A stretch of DNA of 64,000 bases, taken from positions 1-64,000 of the forward strand of contig NZ_SSDJ01000107.1 of assembly GCF_004794465.1 (NCBI RefSeq), read 5' to 3'. Of the stretch, positions 18,503 through 27,500 are shown piece after piece. The stretch is from Microbacterium sp. K24. Its GTDB lineage: Bacteria > Actinomycetota > Actinomycetes > Actinomycetales > Microbacteriaceae. The notes beneath the pieces were generated by a model that saw nothing but the letters and a program-made list of their open reading frames with translations, had not been told where the DNA came from and did no database searches. A program made the position numbers and the translations under genes. Position 1 is the stretch's first letter, and each line of letters begins with the position of its first letter.

Positions 18503-19426
18503 TCAGTCCCTCGCTTTCTGGTGACGGACGTAGAACACGGCGAGCACCATCGACATCAGCAGCACGAGCACGGCCGAGGTCGCGGCGAGCGAGAAGTCGT
18601 ACTTGGCGAACGCGAGCTTGTATGTGAAGGTGCTGAGCACCTCGGTCACGTCGATCGGTCCGCCGCCCGTCGTCATCCAGATGAGGGCGAACTGCTGGGA
18701 CGTCCAGATCAGGTCGAGAAGCACGAGGCTGATGATGATCGGCCGCAGCTGCGGGATGGTGACGTTCCAGAACCGCTGGATCGCGCTGGCTCCGTCGACG
18801 GTCGCCGCCTCGTTCAGCTCACCGGGGATGCCCTGCAGGCCGGCGAGCAGGCTGACCATGAAGAACGGGTAGCCCGCCCAGATGTTGATGAACGTGATCG
18901 TGCCGAGCGCGAGCTGCGGCGACGCGAGCCACTCGATGTCGGTGTTCAGCAGGAAGTTGATGACGCCGTTCGGCGCGAGCAGCATGCGCCAGAGGACGGC
19001 GATGACCGCGACGGTGAAGAGCCACGGCAGAACGTAGAGGGCCCGGAAGATCGCGCGGGCCGCATGGTGCAGGAGCGTGCTGTTCAGCATCATCGCGAAG
19101 CCGAGGCCGAGGATCAGGTGCGCGATCACGCTGCCGATGGTGAAGACGAGGGTGTTGCCGGTCGCCTTCCAGAAGCCGGGATCGCCGAGGATCTCGACGA
19201 AATTCGCGATGCCGACGAACTCGGGCGACTTGTTCAGGATGACGTTGTCCTGGAACGAGTACCCGATCACCATGATGATCGGCACGATCATCAGCACGAG
19301 CAGCAGGATGATCGTGGGCGAGAGGAAGGCGTAGGACTCGGTGGTCTTGCGCAGCTGACGTCGCCGGCGCGACAGCGGCACTCCGGTGACGATCACCTCG
19401 GTGTCGTCGGTCGTTCTGAGGCTCAT
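18503..19426 (-). CDS. Carbohydrate ABC transporter permease, MalF type
   Basis: 307 residues from ATG 19426 (AAGGAG about 11 bases upstream); the 12 further codons upstream seem untranslated. There are about six helices, and the EAA loop reads ELNEAATVDGASAIQRFWNV. It pairs with the MalG-type permease to form the channel of a CUT1 importer. Confidence 0.93.
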   Translation of the reverse strand: MSLRTTDDTEVIVTGVPLSRRRRQLRKTTESYAFLSPTIILLLVLMIVPIIMVIGYSFQDNVILNKSPEFVGIANFVEILGDPGFWKATGNTLVFTIGSVIAHLILGLGFAMMLNSTLLHHAARAIFRALYVLPWLFTVAVIAVLWRMLLAPNGVINFLLNTDIEWLASPQLALGTITFINIWAGYPFFMVSLLAGLQGIPGELNEAATVDGASAIQRFWNVTIPQLRPIIISLVLLDLIWTSQQFALIWMTTGGGPIDVTEVLSTFTYKLAFAKYDFSLAATSAVLVLLMSMVLAVFYVRHQKARD

Positions 19427-19512
19427 GGGAACCGGTGCTCCTTGGTTGGTCGGGTGCCGCACCGCCGTGGCGGTGCGGCACCCCGTTCATGCGGGAGGCG
19501 GGAGGTGGGAGA

Positions 19513-20814
19513 TCAGAACTCCGCCTTCCAGGCCTCCTGTGCCTTCTTGAGCGCATCGTCGATCGACTGCTGTCCGTCGAACGCGGACTGCAGCTGCTCG
19601 CCGAGCTGGCGCATGAGCTCCTCCGCGACAGGGAGACCGGTGAACTCGTTCGCCGGGTAGCCCGCCTGGTAGATCTCGAACGCCTTCTTGAACAGCTCGT
19701 CGTCCTCGACGAAGGCCGGCACCGATTCCGAGTTGCCCGGGAAGGCGTTGGCCATGGTCGACAGCTCGGAGTTCGTCTCCTCGCTCATCAGGAACGACAC
19801 GAGCTTGAACGCGGCGTCCTTGTGCTCGGAGTTCTCGGCGACGCCGATCCCCCACGACGCGTAAGGGATGCCTCGTTCGCCGTCGTAGCCGTCCTCCGCG
19901 GGAAGCGCGGAGATCGAGAACTTCAGGTCGGGGTTGGTCTCGCGGATGAGGTTGATGTGCGCGAGCGAGTCGATCATCATGCCCGCGCGACCGTTGGTGA
20001 ACTCCTCGACCTTGTCCTGCTCCTTCATCGTGAACGATCCGGAGGCGATGACGCCGTCGTCCCAGAGGCCGCCGATGTAGTCGACCGCGGAGGTGACATC
20101 GTCGTTCGTCAGGTCGGGCTGACCGTCTTTCAGCATCGATCCGCCCGATGCCCACACCCACGACATCACGTCGTTCTGCACGCCGTTCGGCGTCTCGAGC
20201 GACAGCGGGAGCACCCAGCCGGAGACGTCGCCGCCGAGCGCGGAGACCTTGGCCGCGGCATCCGCGAACTCGGTGCGGTTGGTCGGCGGCGCGTCGACGC
20301 CGGCCTGGGCCAGCAGATCGTCGTTCGTGAACATCGGGTAGACGAAGTTCACGACCGGGATCATGTAGGTGCTGCCGTCGACCTGGATCTGGCTCGCGAG
20401 CTGGCTGTCGTCGTAGTCGTTCTCCTCCATCAGCGCGGTGAGATCAGCGATGACGCCCTGCGAGGCGAAGTCGTTGACCCAGGCGCCGTCGAGACCGACG
20501 ACGTCGGGCATGGTTCCGGATGCCGCTCCGGCGAAGAGCTGCTCCTTGGTCGAGGCGTACGGTCCGCTGACCAGCTTGACCGTGATGTCGGGGTTCGCCT
20601 CCTCGAACTTGTCGATGAGCGCGCGGAACTCGCCGTCGGGCAGCTCCGGTTCCCACCACTGGGCGAACTCGATCGTGACGTCTCCGCCGTCGTCGCCGCC
20701 ACCATCGCCTGTCGTGCTGGGCGCGCAGCCCGCCACGGCCAGAAGGGTAACCGCTGCGGTCGCGGCGCCGACGATGTTCCGGGTTCGTCTGCGCCCTCGT
20801 CCCACTGTGCTCAT
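19513..20814 (-). CDS. Extracellular sugar-binding lipoprotein of the ABC importer
   Basis: 433 residues. A lipoprotein signal (RRRTRNIVGAATAAVTLLAVAGC) is followed by a Gly/Asp-rich linker and a family 1 solute-binding fold (EFAQWWEPELPDGEFRALIDKFEEANPDI). The frame starts GTG-ATG; ATG 20814 fits the AGGAG better. It is the first gene of the importer operon and is divergent from the DeoR regulator. The substrate cannot be told from sequence. Confidence 0.93.
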   Translation of the reverse strand: MSTVGRGRRRTRNIVGAATAAVTLLAVAGCAPSTTGDGGGDDGGDVTIEFAQWWEPELPDGEFRALIDKFEEANPDITVKLVSGPYASTKEQLFAGAASGTMPDVVGLDGAWVNDFASQGVIADLTALMEENDYDDSQLASQIQVDGSTYMIPVVNFVYPMFTNDDLLAQAGVDAPPTNRTEFADAAAKVSALGGDVSGWVLPLSLETPNGVQNDVMSWVWASGGSMLKDGQPDLTNDDVTSAVDYIGGLWDDGVIASGSFTMKEQDKVEEFTNGRAGMMIDSLAHINLIRETNPDLKFSISALPAEDGYDGERGIPYASWGIGVAENSEHKDAAFKLVSFLMSEETNSELSTMANAFPGNSESVPAFVEDDELFKKAFEIYQAGYPANEFTGLPVAEELMRQLGEQLQSAFDGQQSIDDALKKAQEAWKAEF

Positions 20815-21044
20815 CACTTCTCCTCTTCGAGATCGTGCCGCATCACGCGCTTCAATGCTTGTTCATGCGGTTTTGAGCCATGTTATGCCGACATCTGCAT
20901 GGTCGTCAAGGAGGAGTTTGGGGTGTTTTCCGCGTTCAGGCCTGGAATGCCACGTCACGGCGCGGACGGGGACCACCCGCTTGAGTTGCTGTTTTCTGCA
21001 TGACTATGCCGTGTTCATGCGGCGAATGTGCTAAAGATGAGGGC
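20815..21044. promoter_or_regulatory. Divergent control region with repeated TGTTCATGCGG
   Basis: The gap between the sugar operon and the DeoR gene is less GC-rich than its surroundings. The 11-mer TGTTCATGCGG occurs at 20860-20870 and 21012-21022. The second copy ends 22 bases before the regulator start; the first is about 46 bases upstream of the operon start. These are candidate DeoR operators. No convincing -35 was identified. Confidence 0.45.
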
Positions 21045-21848
21045 ATGGATGCTTCAGGAACGGCGCGACGCCGACTCCCCGCGGGCAGAAAAGCCGATCT
21101 CGCCAGCTACGTCGAGCAGACCGGACAGGTCACCGTCGGCGATCTCGCCGAGCACTTCGGCGTCTCCATCGACACGATCCGCCGCGATCTCGATCAGCTC
21201 GATCGCGAGGGCGTGCTCGTGCGCACGCACGGCGGTGCCGTCAGCTCGGCGAGCGGACCGCTGAAGGATCGTGCGCTCGACGTGCGCATGCGGGTGCAGA
21301 CCGAGGAGAAGGAGCGGATCGCGCGCCTCGCGGCGGGACTTGTCGAAGACGGCTCGGTCATCATGCTCAACGCCGGCACGACGACCCTCGCGGTCGCCCG
21401 CGCCCTGCGGAACCACCACGACCTGACGATCGCGACGAACAATCTCCGCATTCCCGGCGAGCTCTCGCCGTCGGCCTTTCGCGACCTGTACGTCTTCGGC
21501 GGAGCGGTGCGTTCCATCACGCAGGCGACCACGGGCCCCGTCACCTTCACGATGACGCCGGGAGGGCCCGAGGTCGACATCCGCTGCGATCTGGCGCTGA
21601 TCGCCGTGGGAGCGATCGACGAGGCAGGGTATTCGACGTCGAACCTCGGCGATGCGGCGATGATGTCCGAGATGATGCAGCGCGCCGAGCGCACGGCCAT
21701 CCTCGCGGACTCCACCAAGCTCGGGCGCCGCTTCTTCGCGCAGATCGCTCTGCTGGAGCGGGCGGACTACCTGATCACCGACGCTCCCCCGCCGCCGCGC
21801 ATGGCCGCCGCCCTCGCACAGGCCGACGTGCAGGTGCTCACGCCCTGA
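21045..21848 (+). CDS. DeoR/GlpR family transcriptional regulator
   Basis: 267 residues from ATG 21045 (GATGAGGGC upstream); 15 possible upstream codons are not supported. The N-terminal winged helix is VTVGDLAEHFGVSIDTIRRDL. The C-terminal DeoRC sensor binds phosphorylated sugars and shows MLNAGTTTLAVARAL and a late Asp/Lys segment ILADSTKLGRRFFAQI. It probably represses the adjacent importer/aldolase operon until a sugar phosphate accumulates. Confidence 0.93.
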   Translation: MDASGTARRRLPAGRKADLASYVEQTGQVTVGDLAEHFGVSIDTIRRDLDQLDREGVLVRTHGGAVSSASGPLKDRALDVRMRVQTEEKERIARLAAGLVEDGSVIMLNAGTTTLAVARALRNHHDLTIATNNLRIPGELSPSAFRDLYVFGGAVRSITQATTGPVTFTMTPGGPEVDIRCDLALIAVGAIDEAGYSTSNLGDAAMMSEMMQRAERTAILADSTKLGRRFFAQIALLERADYLITDAPPPPRMAAALAQADVQVLTP

Positions 21849-21909
21849 GCGCTGCGGGTCCGCCATCCGATCGGTCAGGATTCGAGAAGTGCTCTCTGCG
21901 CGGCATCCG

Positions 21910-21915
21910 TAGCGT
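21910..21915 (+). promoter_or_regulatory. Leaderless-type -10 box (TAGCGT) of the VOC gene
   Basis: TAGCGT, CGAGGAC (7 bases), ATG at 21923. GAGGA could also serve as a Shine-Dalgarno if transcription starts further upstream. Confidence 0.35.
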
Positions 21916-21922
21916 CGAGGAC

Positions 21923-22546
21923 ATGAACACCATCATCGATTCCGTCACCCTCGACGTCACCGACGTCGAGGCCGCCCAGTCCTTCTACGCAGCCGCCTTC
22001 GATCTGGGCGACCGTCTGCGATTCCGCGCATCGGATGCCGCCACATCCGGCTTCCGCGGATACACCCTCTCCCTGGTCGTATCGCAGCCCGGCGACGTGC
22101 ATGCCCTCGTGAACGCCGCCGCCGCTGCGGGGGCGACTGTGATCAAGCCCGTCTCGAAGTCGCTGTGGGGCGTGGGCGGCACGGTGCAGGCGCCCGATGG
22201 GGCGATCTGGAAGATCGCCACCTCCGCCAAGAAGGACACCGCTCCCCCGAGCCGCTCCGTCGACGAGATCATCCTCCTCATCGGCGCCGACGACGTCGTC
22301 GCGTCGAAGACCTTCTACACGGAGCGCGGCATCCCCGTCGCGAAGAGCTTCGGTCGCAGCTACGTGCAGTTCGACACGGGGACGAGTCCTATCGGGCTCG
22401 GACTGTATCGTCACGCCTCTCTGGCGAAGGATGCCGGCGTGCCCGCTGCCGGCTCCGGCTCGCACCGGCTCACGGTCAACGGCGCGCTCGGAGCAGCGGT
22501 CGACCCCGACGGATTCGCCTGGGCACCCGTGGAGGTGTACTCCTGA
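21923..22546 (+). CDS. VOC-superfamily (glyoxalase-like) protein
   Basis: 207 residues built from two VOC beta-alpha-beta-beta-beta modules: SVTLDVTDVEAAQSFYAAAF near the start and EIILLIGADDVVASKTFYTE in the second half. Members bind metals and act as lyases, dioxygenases or antibiotic-binding proteins; no substrate can be assigned. It follows the DeoR gene by 74 bases and ends at a strong terminator. Confidence 0.85.
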   Translation: MNTIIDSVTLDVTDVEAAQSFYAAAFDLGDRLRFRASDAATSGFRGYTLSLVVSQPGDVHALVNAAAAAGATVIKPVSKSLWGVGGTVQAPDGAIWKIATSAKKDTAPPSRSVDEIILLIGADDVVASKTFYTERGIPVAKSFGRSYVQFDTGTSPIGLGLYRHASLAKDAGVPAAGSGSHRLTVNGALGAAVDPDGFAWAPVEVYS

Positions 22547-22560
22547 GCCGTCCGAACAGC

Positions 22561-22598
22561 GGCAGAGGCCGTCCGGATCTCTCCCGACGGCCTCTGCC
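22561..22598. terminator. Bidirectional terminator between VOC and nuclease genes
   Basis: GGCAGAGGCCGTC (22561-22573) and GACGGCCTCTGCC (22586-22598) form a perfect 13-base stem with a 12-base loop between two convergent genes. Confidence 0.75.
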
Positions 22599-22618
22599 CT
22601 GTCATCCCACGAGCAGGA

Positions 22619-25600
22619 TCACCACCATCCGGTGAGCAGATCCCACAGCCAGTCGAGGATGTCGCCGATGATGCCGCCGATCCCTCCGGCTCGGTTGACC
22701 GTGACCGACGCTGTCGCCTCGTCACCGTCGGCCTGCGAGACCGCGACCGTGTACTTGCCCGGCTGCGTCTTCTTCGGAACCGTCACCGAGGCGGTGAACG
22801 AGCCGTCGTCCCCGACCCGGATCGTGCCGACCTCGACGGCCTGTCCCTTCTTCGGGCGCAGCTCGACCGTCACGGTCTCGCCGGGCTCGTAGCCCTCACC
22901 CGTGATGGTGAGCTTCTTGCCCGCCGTCACCTTGGAGGAGCCCAGCTCGATCGTGCCCGCGAACTCGGCGGGCTCTTCGTCGGCGATCGTGAACGGCACC
23001 TGCACGGTGGTCCCGGTGCTCGCGACGGCGACGGTGAGCTGCTGCTCCCCGAAGACGCCGGACGGCACCGTGAACGTGAGCGTCGCACGCCCGACCTCGT
23101 CGGTCGTGTCGACGATCGTGGGGTCGACCGCTCCGGCCGCGAGCTGCGCGCCGCCCAGCGAGAGCGTCACCTCACCCGGAGCCGGCTCTCCCGCGCTGAA
23201 CGCGAGCGAGGACAGCGACACCGTCACCTGGTCGCCGGCGCTGTAGCCGTCGGCATCCGCCGGGCTGACCGCGACGCCGACCGCACGCTGGGCGTAGTCG
23301 GGGGTCGCGGTCTTGTTGGCGTCGAACCAGTCGACCATCGACTGCAGGTCGATCTTGCCCGTGTCGCGCTTGCCCGTGCCCTCCTTGAACGTGAGGAAGT
23401 TGTCTCCCCCCGCGGCGAGGAACGAGTTCGCGGCGACGTTGTAGCTCGCTGCGGGATCGATCGGCGTGCCGTCGAGAGTGATCGACGTGATCCGCGAACC
23501 CTGCGCACCGGCCGGGTCGTAGGTGTACACGAGCCCTTCGGAGACGCCGAGCTTCAGGAACGGACGCGCCGAACCCGCAGGCTGCCACTGCTCCTCGAGC
23601 ACGCCCTTGAGCTGAGCACCCGTGAGCGTCAGCGTCACCAGCGTGTTGGCGAACGGCTGGACCGTCGCCGCCTCGCGGTAGGTGACGTTGCCGTTCGGAT
23701 CGGATGCTCCGGTCGAGGCGTACGCGAGGTTCGCCCGGATTCCGCCCGGGTTCATCAGCGCGATGTCGGCACCGGTCGACCACTTCTGCACGTCGGCCAC
23801 GAAGTTGCCGATGGTGGACTCGCCCCCGCGGTTCTCCGACCCGTTCGTCTGTCGTGCGCGGTTGAAGTCGGCCGTGATGTCGCCGACCTTGACCGCACCC
23901 AGCACGTCAGCCTCGGCCTTCGCCTGGGCGACGATGGCAGCGACCTCGGGATCCGCCGGGTACAGCGGAGCTCCCGCAGCGGTGAGGGGCTTGATCTCGT
24001 TGGTAATCGAGAGCAGCTCCTTCGTCTCGGGGTCGACCTGGAGGTTCATCAGACCCAGGTTCTCGCCGTACTGACCCGCCGACACGACCGGGCGGCCGTC
24101 GATGACGTGGTTGTAGGCGAGGTGCGTGTGCGCCGACACGATCGCGTCCACGTCGTCGTCGACGCCGTAGACGATCTCGCCGAGAGGCGAGTCCTCCGTG
24201 ATGCTGGAGAGCTCTGTGCTCGACGCGCCCTCGTGCACCAGCAGGATGACGACGTCCGCCTCGCCGTTGGACTCGTCGCCGTCGCGCAGGTCATCGGCCA
24301 CCGCGTTCACGGAGTCGACGATGCTGCGCACCTCGAGGTCCGCGATGCCTTCCGGCGACACGAGCGAGTCGAGGTCCTCGGTGACGGCGCCGACGAAGCC
24401 GACCTTGACGCCGTCGAGCTCCTTCACCCAGGCCGGTGCGAGCGCAGGCTCGCCGGTCTCGGTGACGAACACGTTCGACGAGATGTACTCCCAGTCCGCG
24501 CGGTCCTGCACGCGGTCGCGCAGGTCTTCCCAGCCCTGGTCGAACTCGTGGTTGCCCGCGGCGCTGACATCGAGACCGGCCGCGTTGAGAGCGTCGATGG
24601 TCGGGTTGTCGTCGTTGATGAACGAGGTGAACGTCGACGCGCCGATCAGGTCGCCGGCTCCGGCGAAGATCGTGTTCGGGTTCTCCGCACGGAACTGATT
24701 GACGGCGCCCGTCAGGACGGCCGCACCGGCTGCCGCACCGTCGGCTTCGATCCGACCGTGGAAGTCGTTGACCGTGACGACGTCGATGCTCACCGGCGGG
24801 ATCTCCGAGGAGACGCCGACGATGATCGGGTCGTGGTCGCTGGAGCGGTAGGGCGTGCCCGCCTCGGAGGCGCCGAACGCGTAGCCGCGGTCGCTCCACT
24901 CCGGCGAGTTGATCCCCCACACCCCGGCACCGGTGATGGATGCGGCCAGCGACGGAGACGCGATCACGTGGTCGAGCGAGCCGAGCTCGCCGTCGAACGT
25001 GTACGTGTACTGTCCGGCAGCCTTGTCGGCGACGAGATCGCTCCAGCCGTTCGAGGTGAAGACGTCGATCGGGTCTTCCTTGCCGTAGGCGTTGAAGTCG
25101 CCGATCAGCAGCATGTCGCTGCTTCCGGTGGTCTCCTCGAGCTCGGCGGTGAAGGCCAGCACCGCGTTCGCCTGCGCGACGCGGTCGGCGTTGAAGAAGC
25201 CCTGGCCGTCGGCCGGCTCGGCACCGGCACCCGAGGGCGGCGACTTGGACTTGAAGTGGTTCGCGACCACCGTGACGACGCGGCCGTCGATGTCGAACGC
25301 CTGGGCGATCGGCTCGCGAGCGTTGCCCCAGACGGTCTCATCCGAGATCGTCGCGCTGTCGCCGACGGTCGAGACGGCGTCCTTCTTGTAGATGATCGCG
25401 TTCGTGATGTAGTCGGTCGTGGCCGCGTCGTTCAGGGCGTCCGGCGTGGGCACGTAGTCCCACACGTCGCTGCCGGCATCCTCGTTGAGACCTGCGACGA
25501 GGTCCTCGAGAGCCGAGTCGATCGGCTTGCCGAGCTTCACCGAGTTCTCGATCTCCATGAGCGAGACGATCTCGGCATCCAGTCCGTTGATCGCGGAGAC

Positions 25601-27259
25601 GATCTTCGACTTCTGGATCGCGAACTCCTCGGCCGTCTCCGCTCCCCGGGCGTCGGGGTTCTCGGACGTCAGGGTCGTGAAGTAGTTGTACACGTTGAAC
25701 GACGCGACCTGGGCGTCTCCGCCGACCTCGGGGGCCGACTCGGTGCGCGGGTTCGTCGCCTCGAAACCGACCTTGAGGTCTGCCGGGGAGGCGTCGTCGA
25801 TCGGCACGACCGGCTGCAGCCGCCAGTCGTCGAAGCCCCACTGGAGCACGTAGCCGTTGTCGCCGAAGTCGACGGTGTCGCCGTTGCGGACGACCGTCTC
25901 CTCGGTGAAGTACGGCTGGTCGCCGGGGTGGCCGTTGTTGCTCACCTGGATCGACCAGCCGTCGTCGAGCAGCACGCGGTTAGCGCGGTTCGCCGCGGTG
26001 ATGGCGGCAGCGGCGTCGCCGGGACGTGTGGTCTCGGTGCTCTTGACGTTGAGGTCCGATCCGGCGTTGAGCCAGAGCGTGCCGAAGTTGAAGAGCTGGT
26101 GGCTGGAGGCCAGGCGGTAGGTGCCCTCCGGAGCGACGTACATGTTCTCGTACTGCTCGCGGTCCGCCCCGCGCACGGTGTCGGGGAGCGGCGTGACGGC
26201 GGGGACGCCCGCGCCGACGGCGAGAACCTCGACGTCTGCGACGGCGGCGGGGTTGACCTGCGTCTGGCCGAAGTACTCGCTGACCGAGCCGGTCACCGAG
26301 ACGAGGTCGCCGATGGCGAGTGTCGGGGCCAGCGCGTTGAGGAAGACGAAGACGCCGTCGGACGCGCCCGGTGTCGCGTCGGATGCACCGCCGGAGCCCT
26401 GCGTCTGGATGACGATGCCCTTGTAGCCGCCGGTGCGGTAGTCGGCGGTGACGACGCCTTCGACGGTGACCGTCTGACCGCTCAGCGGCGAGATGTCGGT
26501 CGTGCCCTGGACCTCGGCGATCGTGGCCGCGGTCGGCTCGGGATCGGGGTCCGGATCCGGATCAGGACCGGTACCGCCGGTGCCCTGCGGGGTGATGGTC
26601 GCGGAGAGCGTGAAGTCGGCGCTGTTGACGTCAGTGTCGACGCCACTCGTGCGGTTCAGCGACTTGACGTCGGTGTTCCCTGCCGGCGCCGTGGCGGCAG
26701 ACGTCTCGAACGTGTTGGAGGTGCCGTAGCCGAGCACGTCGATCACACCGTCGACGCCCGCGACCGAGCCGGGCGTGAGCGTGACGGCGGCGGTGCCCTC
26801 GACGAGCGCGAGGGTGCCGGTGGTTCCGCTCGGCGTCAGCGTGCTGACGACGTCGGGGGCCGGAAGCTCGGCGCCGTTCGCGCCGTTGCTGTTGCCCTGC
26901 ACCAGGTAGTAGCCGCCCGCGGGGATGACGCCGGTGAGGGGTGCCACGCCGTTCGACGCGCCGGTGCCGGTCGCCGACCGGTACTGCAGCGACATGCCGT
27001 CGAGGGTGATCGGGGCGGACGTCGGGTTGTACAGCTCGACGAACTTGTTCTTGAACGCGGCTCCCGCGCTTCCGCCGGAGAGGTACGCCTCGTTGATCAC
27101 CACCCCCGTTCCGGCAGGATCCGCGAACGCGGGCACGGCGGTCAGCGAGCCGAAGCCCAGCGCTGCCACACAGGTCACGGCGAGAGCGCCGACGCGCCCC
27201 CTGTTTCTACGGTGCGCGACGGGAGCCATGCGGTTCCCGTCCTCTGGAGCGGACATCAT
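22619..27259 (-). CDS. Secreted ExeM/NucH-type endonuclease fused to a 5'-nucleotidase
   Basis: 1546 residues from ATG 27259 (GAGGAG upstream); the frame runs 27 codons further but without support. A signal peptide (ALAVTCVAALGFGSLTAVPAFA) is followed by a lamin-tail domain (VVINEAYLSGGSAG), an OB-like segment, and an endonuclease/exonuclease/phosphatase domain with SLMEIENSV, VANHFKSKSP, LIGDFNAYG, SLDHVIASP and SSDHDPIIVG. Then come a metallophosphatase with VNDFHGRIE, GAGDLIGAS, GNHEFDQGW and SAHTHLAYN, and a 5'-nucleotidase C-terminal domain (MNPGGIRANL). Ig-like modules and a Trp-rich tail (LDWLWDLLTGWW) close the protein. It likely degrades extracellular DNA to nucleotides and then to nucleosides plus phosphate. 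No sortase motif is present. Confidence 0.93.
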   Translation of the reverse strand: MMSAPEDGNRMAPVAHRRNRGRVGALAVTCVAALGFGSLTAVPAFADPAGTGVVINEAYLSGGSAGAAFKNKFVELYNPTSAPITLDGMSLQYRSATGTGASNGVAPLTGVIPAGGYYLVQGNSNGANGAELPAPDVVSTLTPSGTTGTLALVEGTAAVTLTPGSVAGVDGVIDVLGYGTSNTFETSAATAPAGNTDVKSLNRTSGVDTDVNSADFTLSATITPQGTGGTGPDPDPDPDPEPTAATIAEVQGTTDISPLSGQTVTVEGVVTADYRTGGYKGIVIQTQGSGGASDATPGASDGVFVFLNALAPTLAIGDLVSVTGSVSEYFGQTQVNPAAVADVEVLAVGAGVPAVTPLPDTVRGADREQYENMYVAPEGTYRLASSHQLFNFGTLWLNAGSDLNVKSTETTRPGDAAAAITAANRANRVLLDDGWSIQVSNNGHPGDQPYFTEETVVRNGDTVDFGDNGYVLQWGFDDWRLQPVVPIDDASPADLKVGFEATNPRTESAPEVGGDAQVASFNVYNYFTTLTSENPDARGAETAEEFAIQKSKIVSAINGLDAEIVSLMEIENSVKLGKPIDSALEDLVAGLNEDAGSDVWDYVPTPDALNDAATTDYITNAIIYKKDAVSTVGDSATISDETVWGNAREPIAQAFDIDGRVVTVVANHFKSKSPPSGAGAEPADGQGFFNADRVAQANAVLAFTAELEETTGSSDMLLIGDFNAYGKEDPIDVFTSNGWSDLVADKAAGQYTYTFDGELGSLDHVIASPSLAASITGAGVWGINSPEWSDRGYAFGASEAGTPYRSSDHDPIIVGVSSEIPPVSIDVVTVNDFHGRIEADGAAAGAAVLTGAVNQFRAENPNTIFAGAGDLIGASTFTSFINDDNPTIDALNAAGLDVSAAGNHEFDQGWEDLRDRVQDRADWEYISSNVFVTETGEPALAPAWVKELDGVKVGFVGAVTEDLDSLVSPEGIADLEVRSIVDSVNAVADDLRDGDESNGEADVVILLVHEGASSTELSSITEDSPLGEIVYGVDDDVDAIVSAHTHLAYNHVIDGRPVVSAGQYGENLGLMNLQVDPETKELLSITNEIKPLTAAGAPLYPADPEVAAIVAQAKAEADVLGAVKVGDITADFNRARQTNGSENRGGESTIGNFVADVQKWSTGADIALMNPGGIRANLAYASTGASDPNGNVTYREAATVQPFANTLVTLTLTGAQLKGVLEEQWQPAGSARPFLKLGVSEGLVYTYDPAGAQGSRITSITLDGTPIDPAASYNVAANSFLAAGGDNFLTFKEGTGKRDTGKIDLQSMVDWFDANKTATPDYAQRAVGVAVSPADADGYSAGDQVTVSLSSLAFSAGEPAPGEVTLSLGGAQLAAGAVDPTIVDTTDEVGRATLTFTVPSGVFGEQQLTVAVASTGTTVQVPFTIADEEPAEFAGTIELGSSKVTAGKKLTITGEGYEPGETVTVELRPKKGQAVEVGTIRVGDDGSFTASVTVPKKTQPGKYTVAVSQADGDEATASVTVNRAGGIGGIIGDILDWLWDLLTGWW

Positions 27260-27500
27260 CGGTGCGGTCTCCTCGGTCGGTGGTGCGACATCTCTCATGA
27301 ATCTGTCACGGCGCGTACCGGGAACTCCCAGCCCGCACACATGTGAGCGAGCATACGGAGCGGTTCGGACATCCTCAATGGAGTTTTCCGATTGGTCACC
27401 CAGCGCTCACCGGACGTCCGCGACGACCCCCGACGAAGGTCCATATGCCGGCATTCCGGTGCGCACGTGCGCGGGCGAAGACGCGCAGATGCGCGCGTGA

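Noticed and set aside
22619-22700. Sortase signal at the end of the nuclease
   Set aside because: The tail is Gly/Ile/Trp-rich with no LPXTG or LAXTG and no closing basic cluster.
24107-27346. 1079-codon plus-strand open frame
   Set aside because: Antisense to the nuclease/nucleotidase gene, whose motifs are unmistakable; high GC leaves long open antisense frames.
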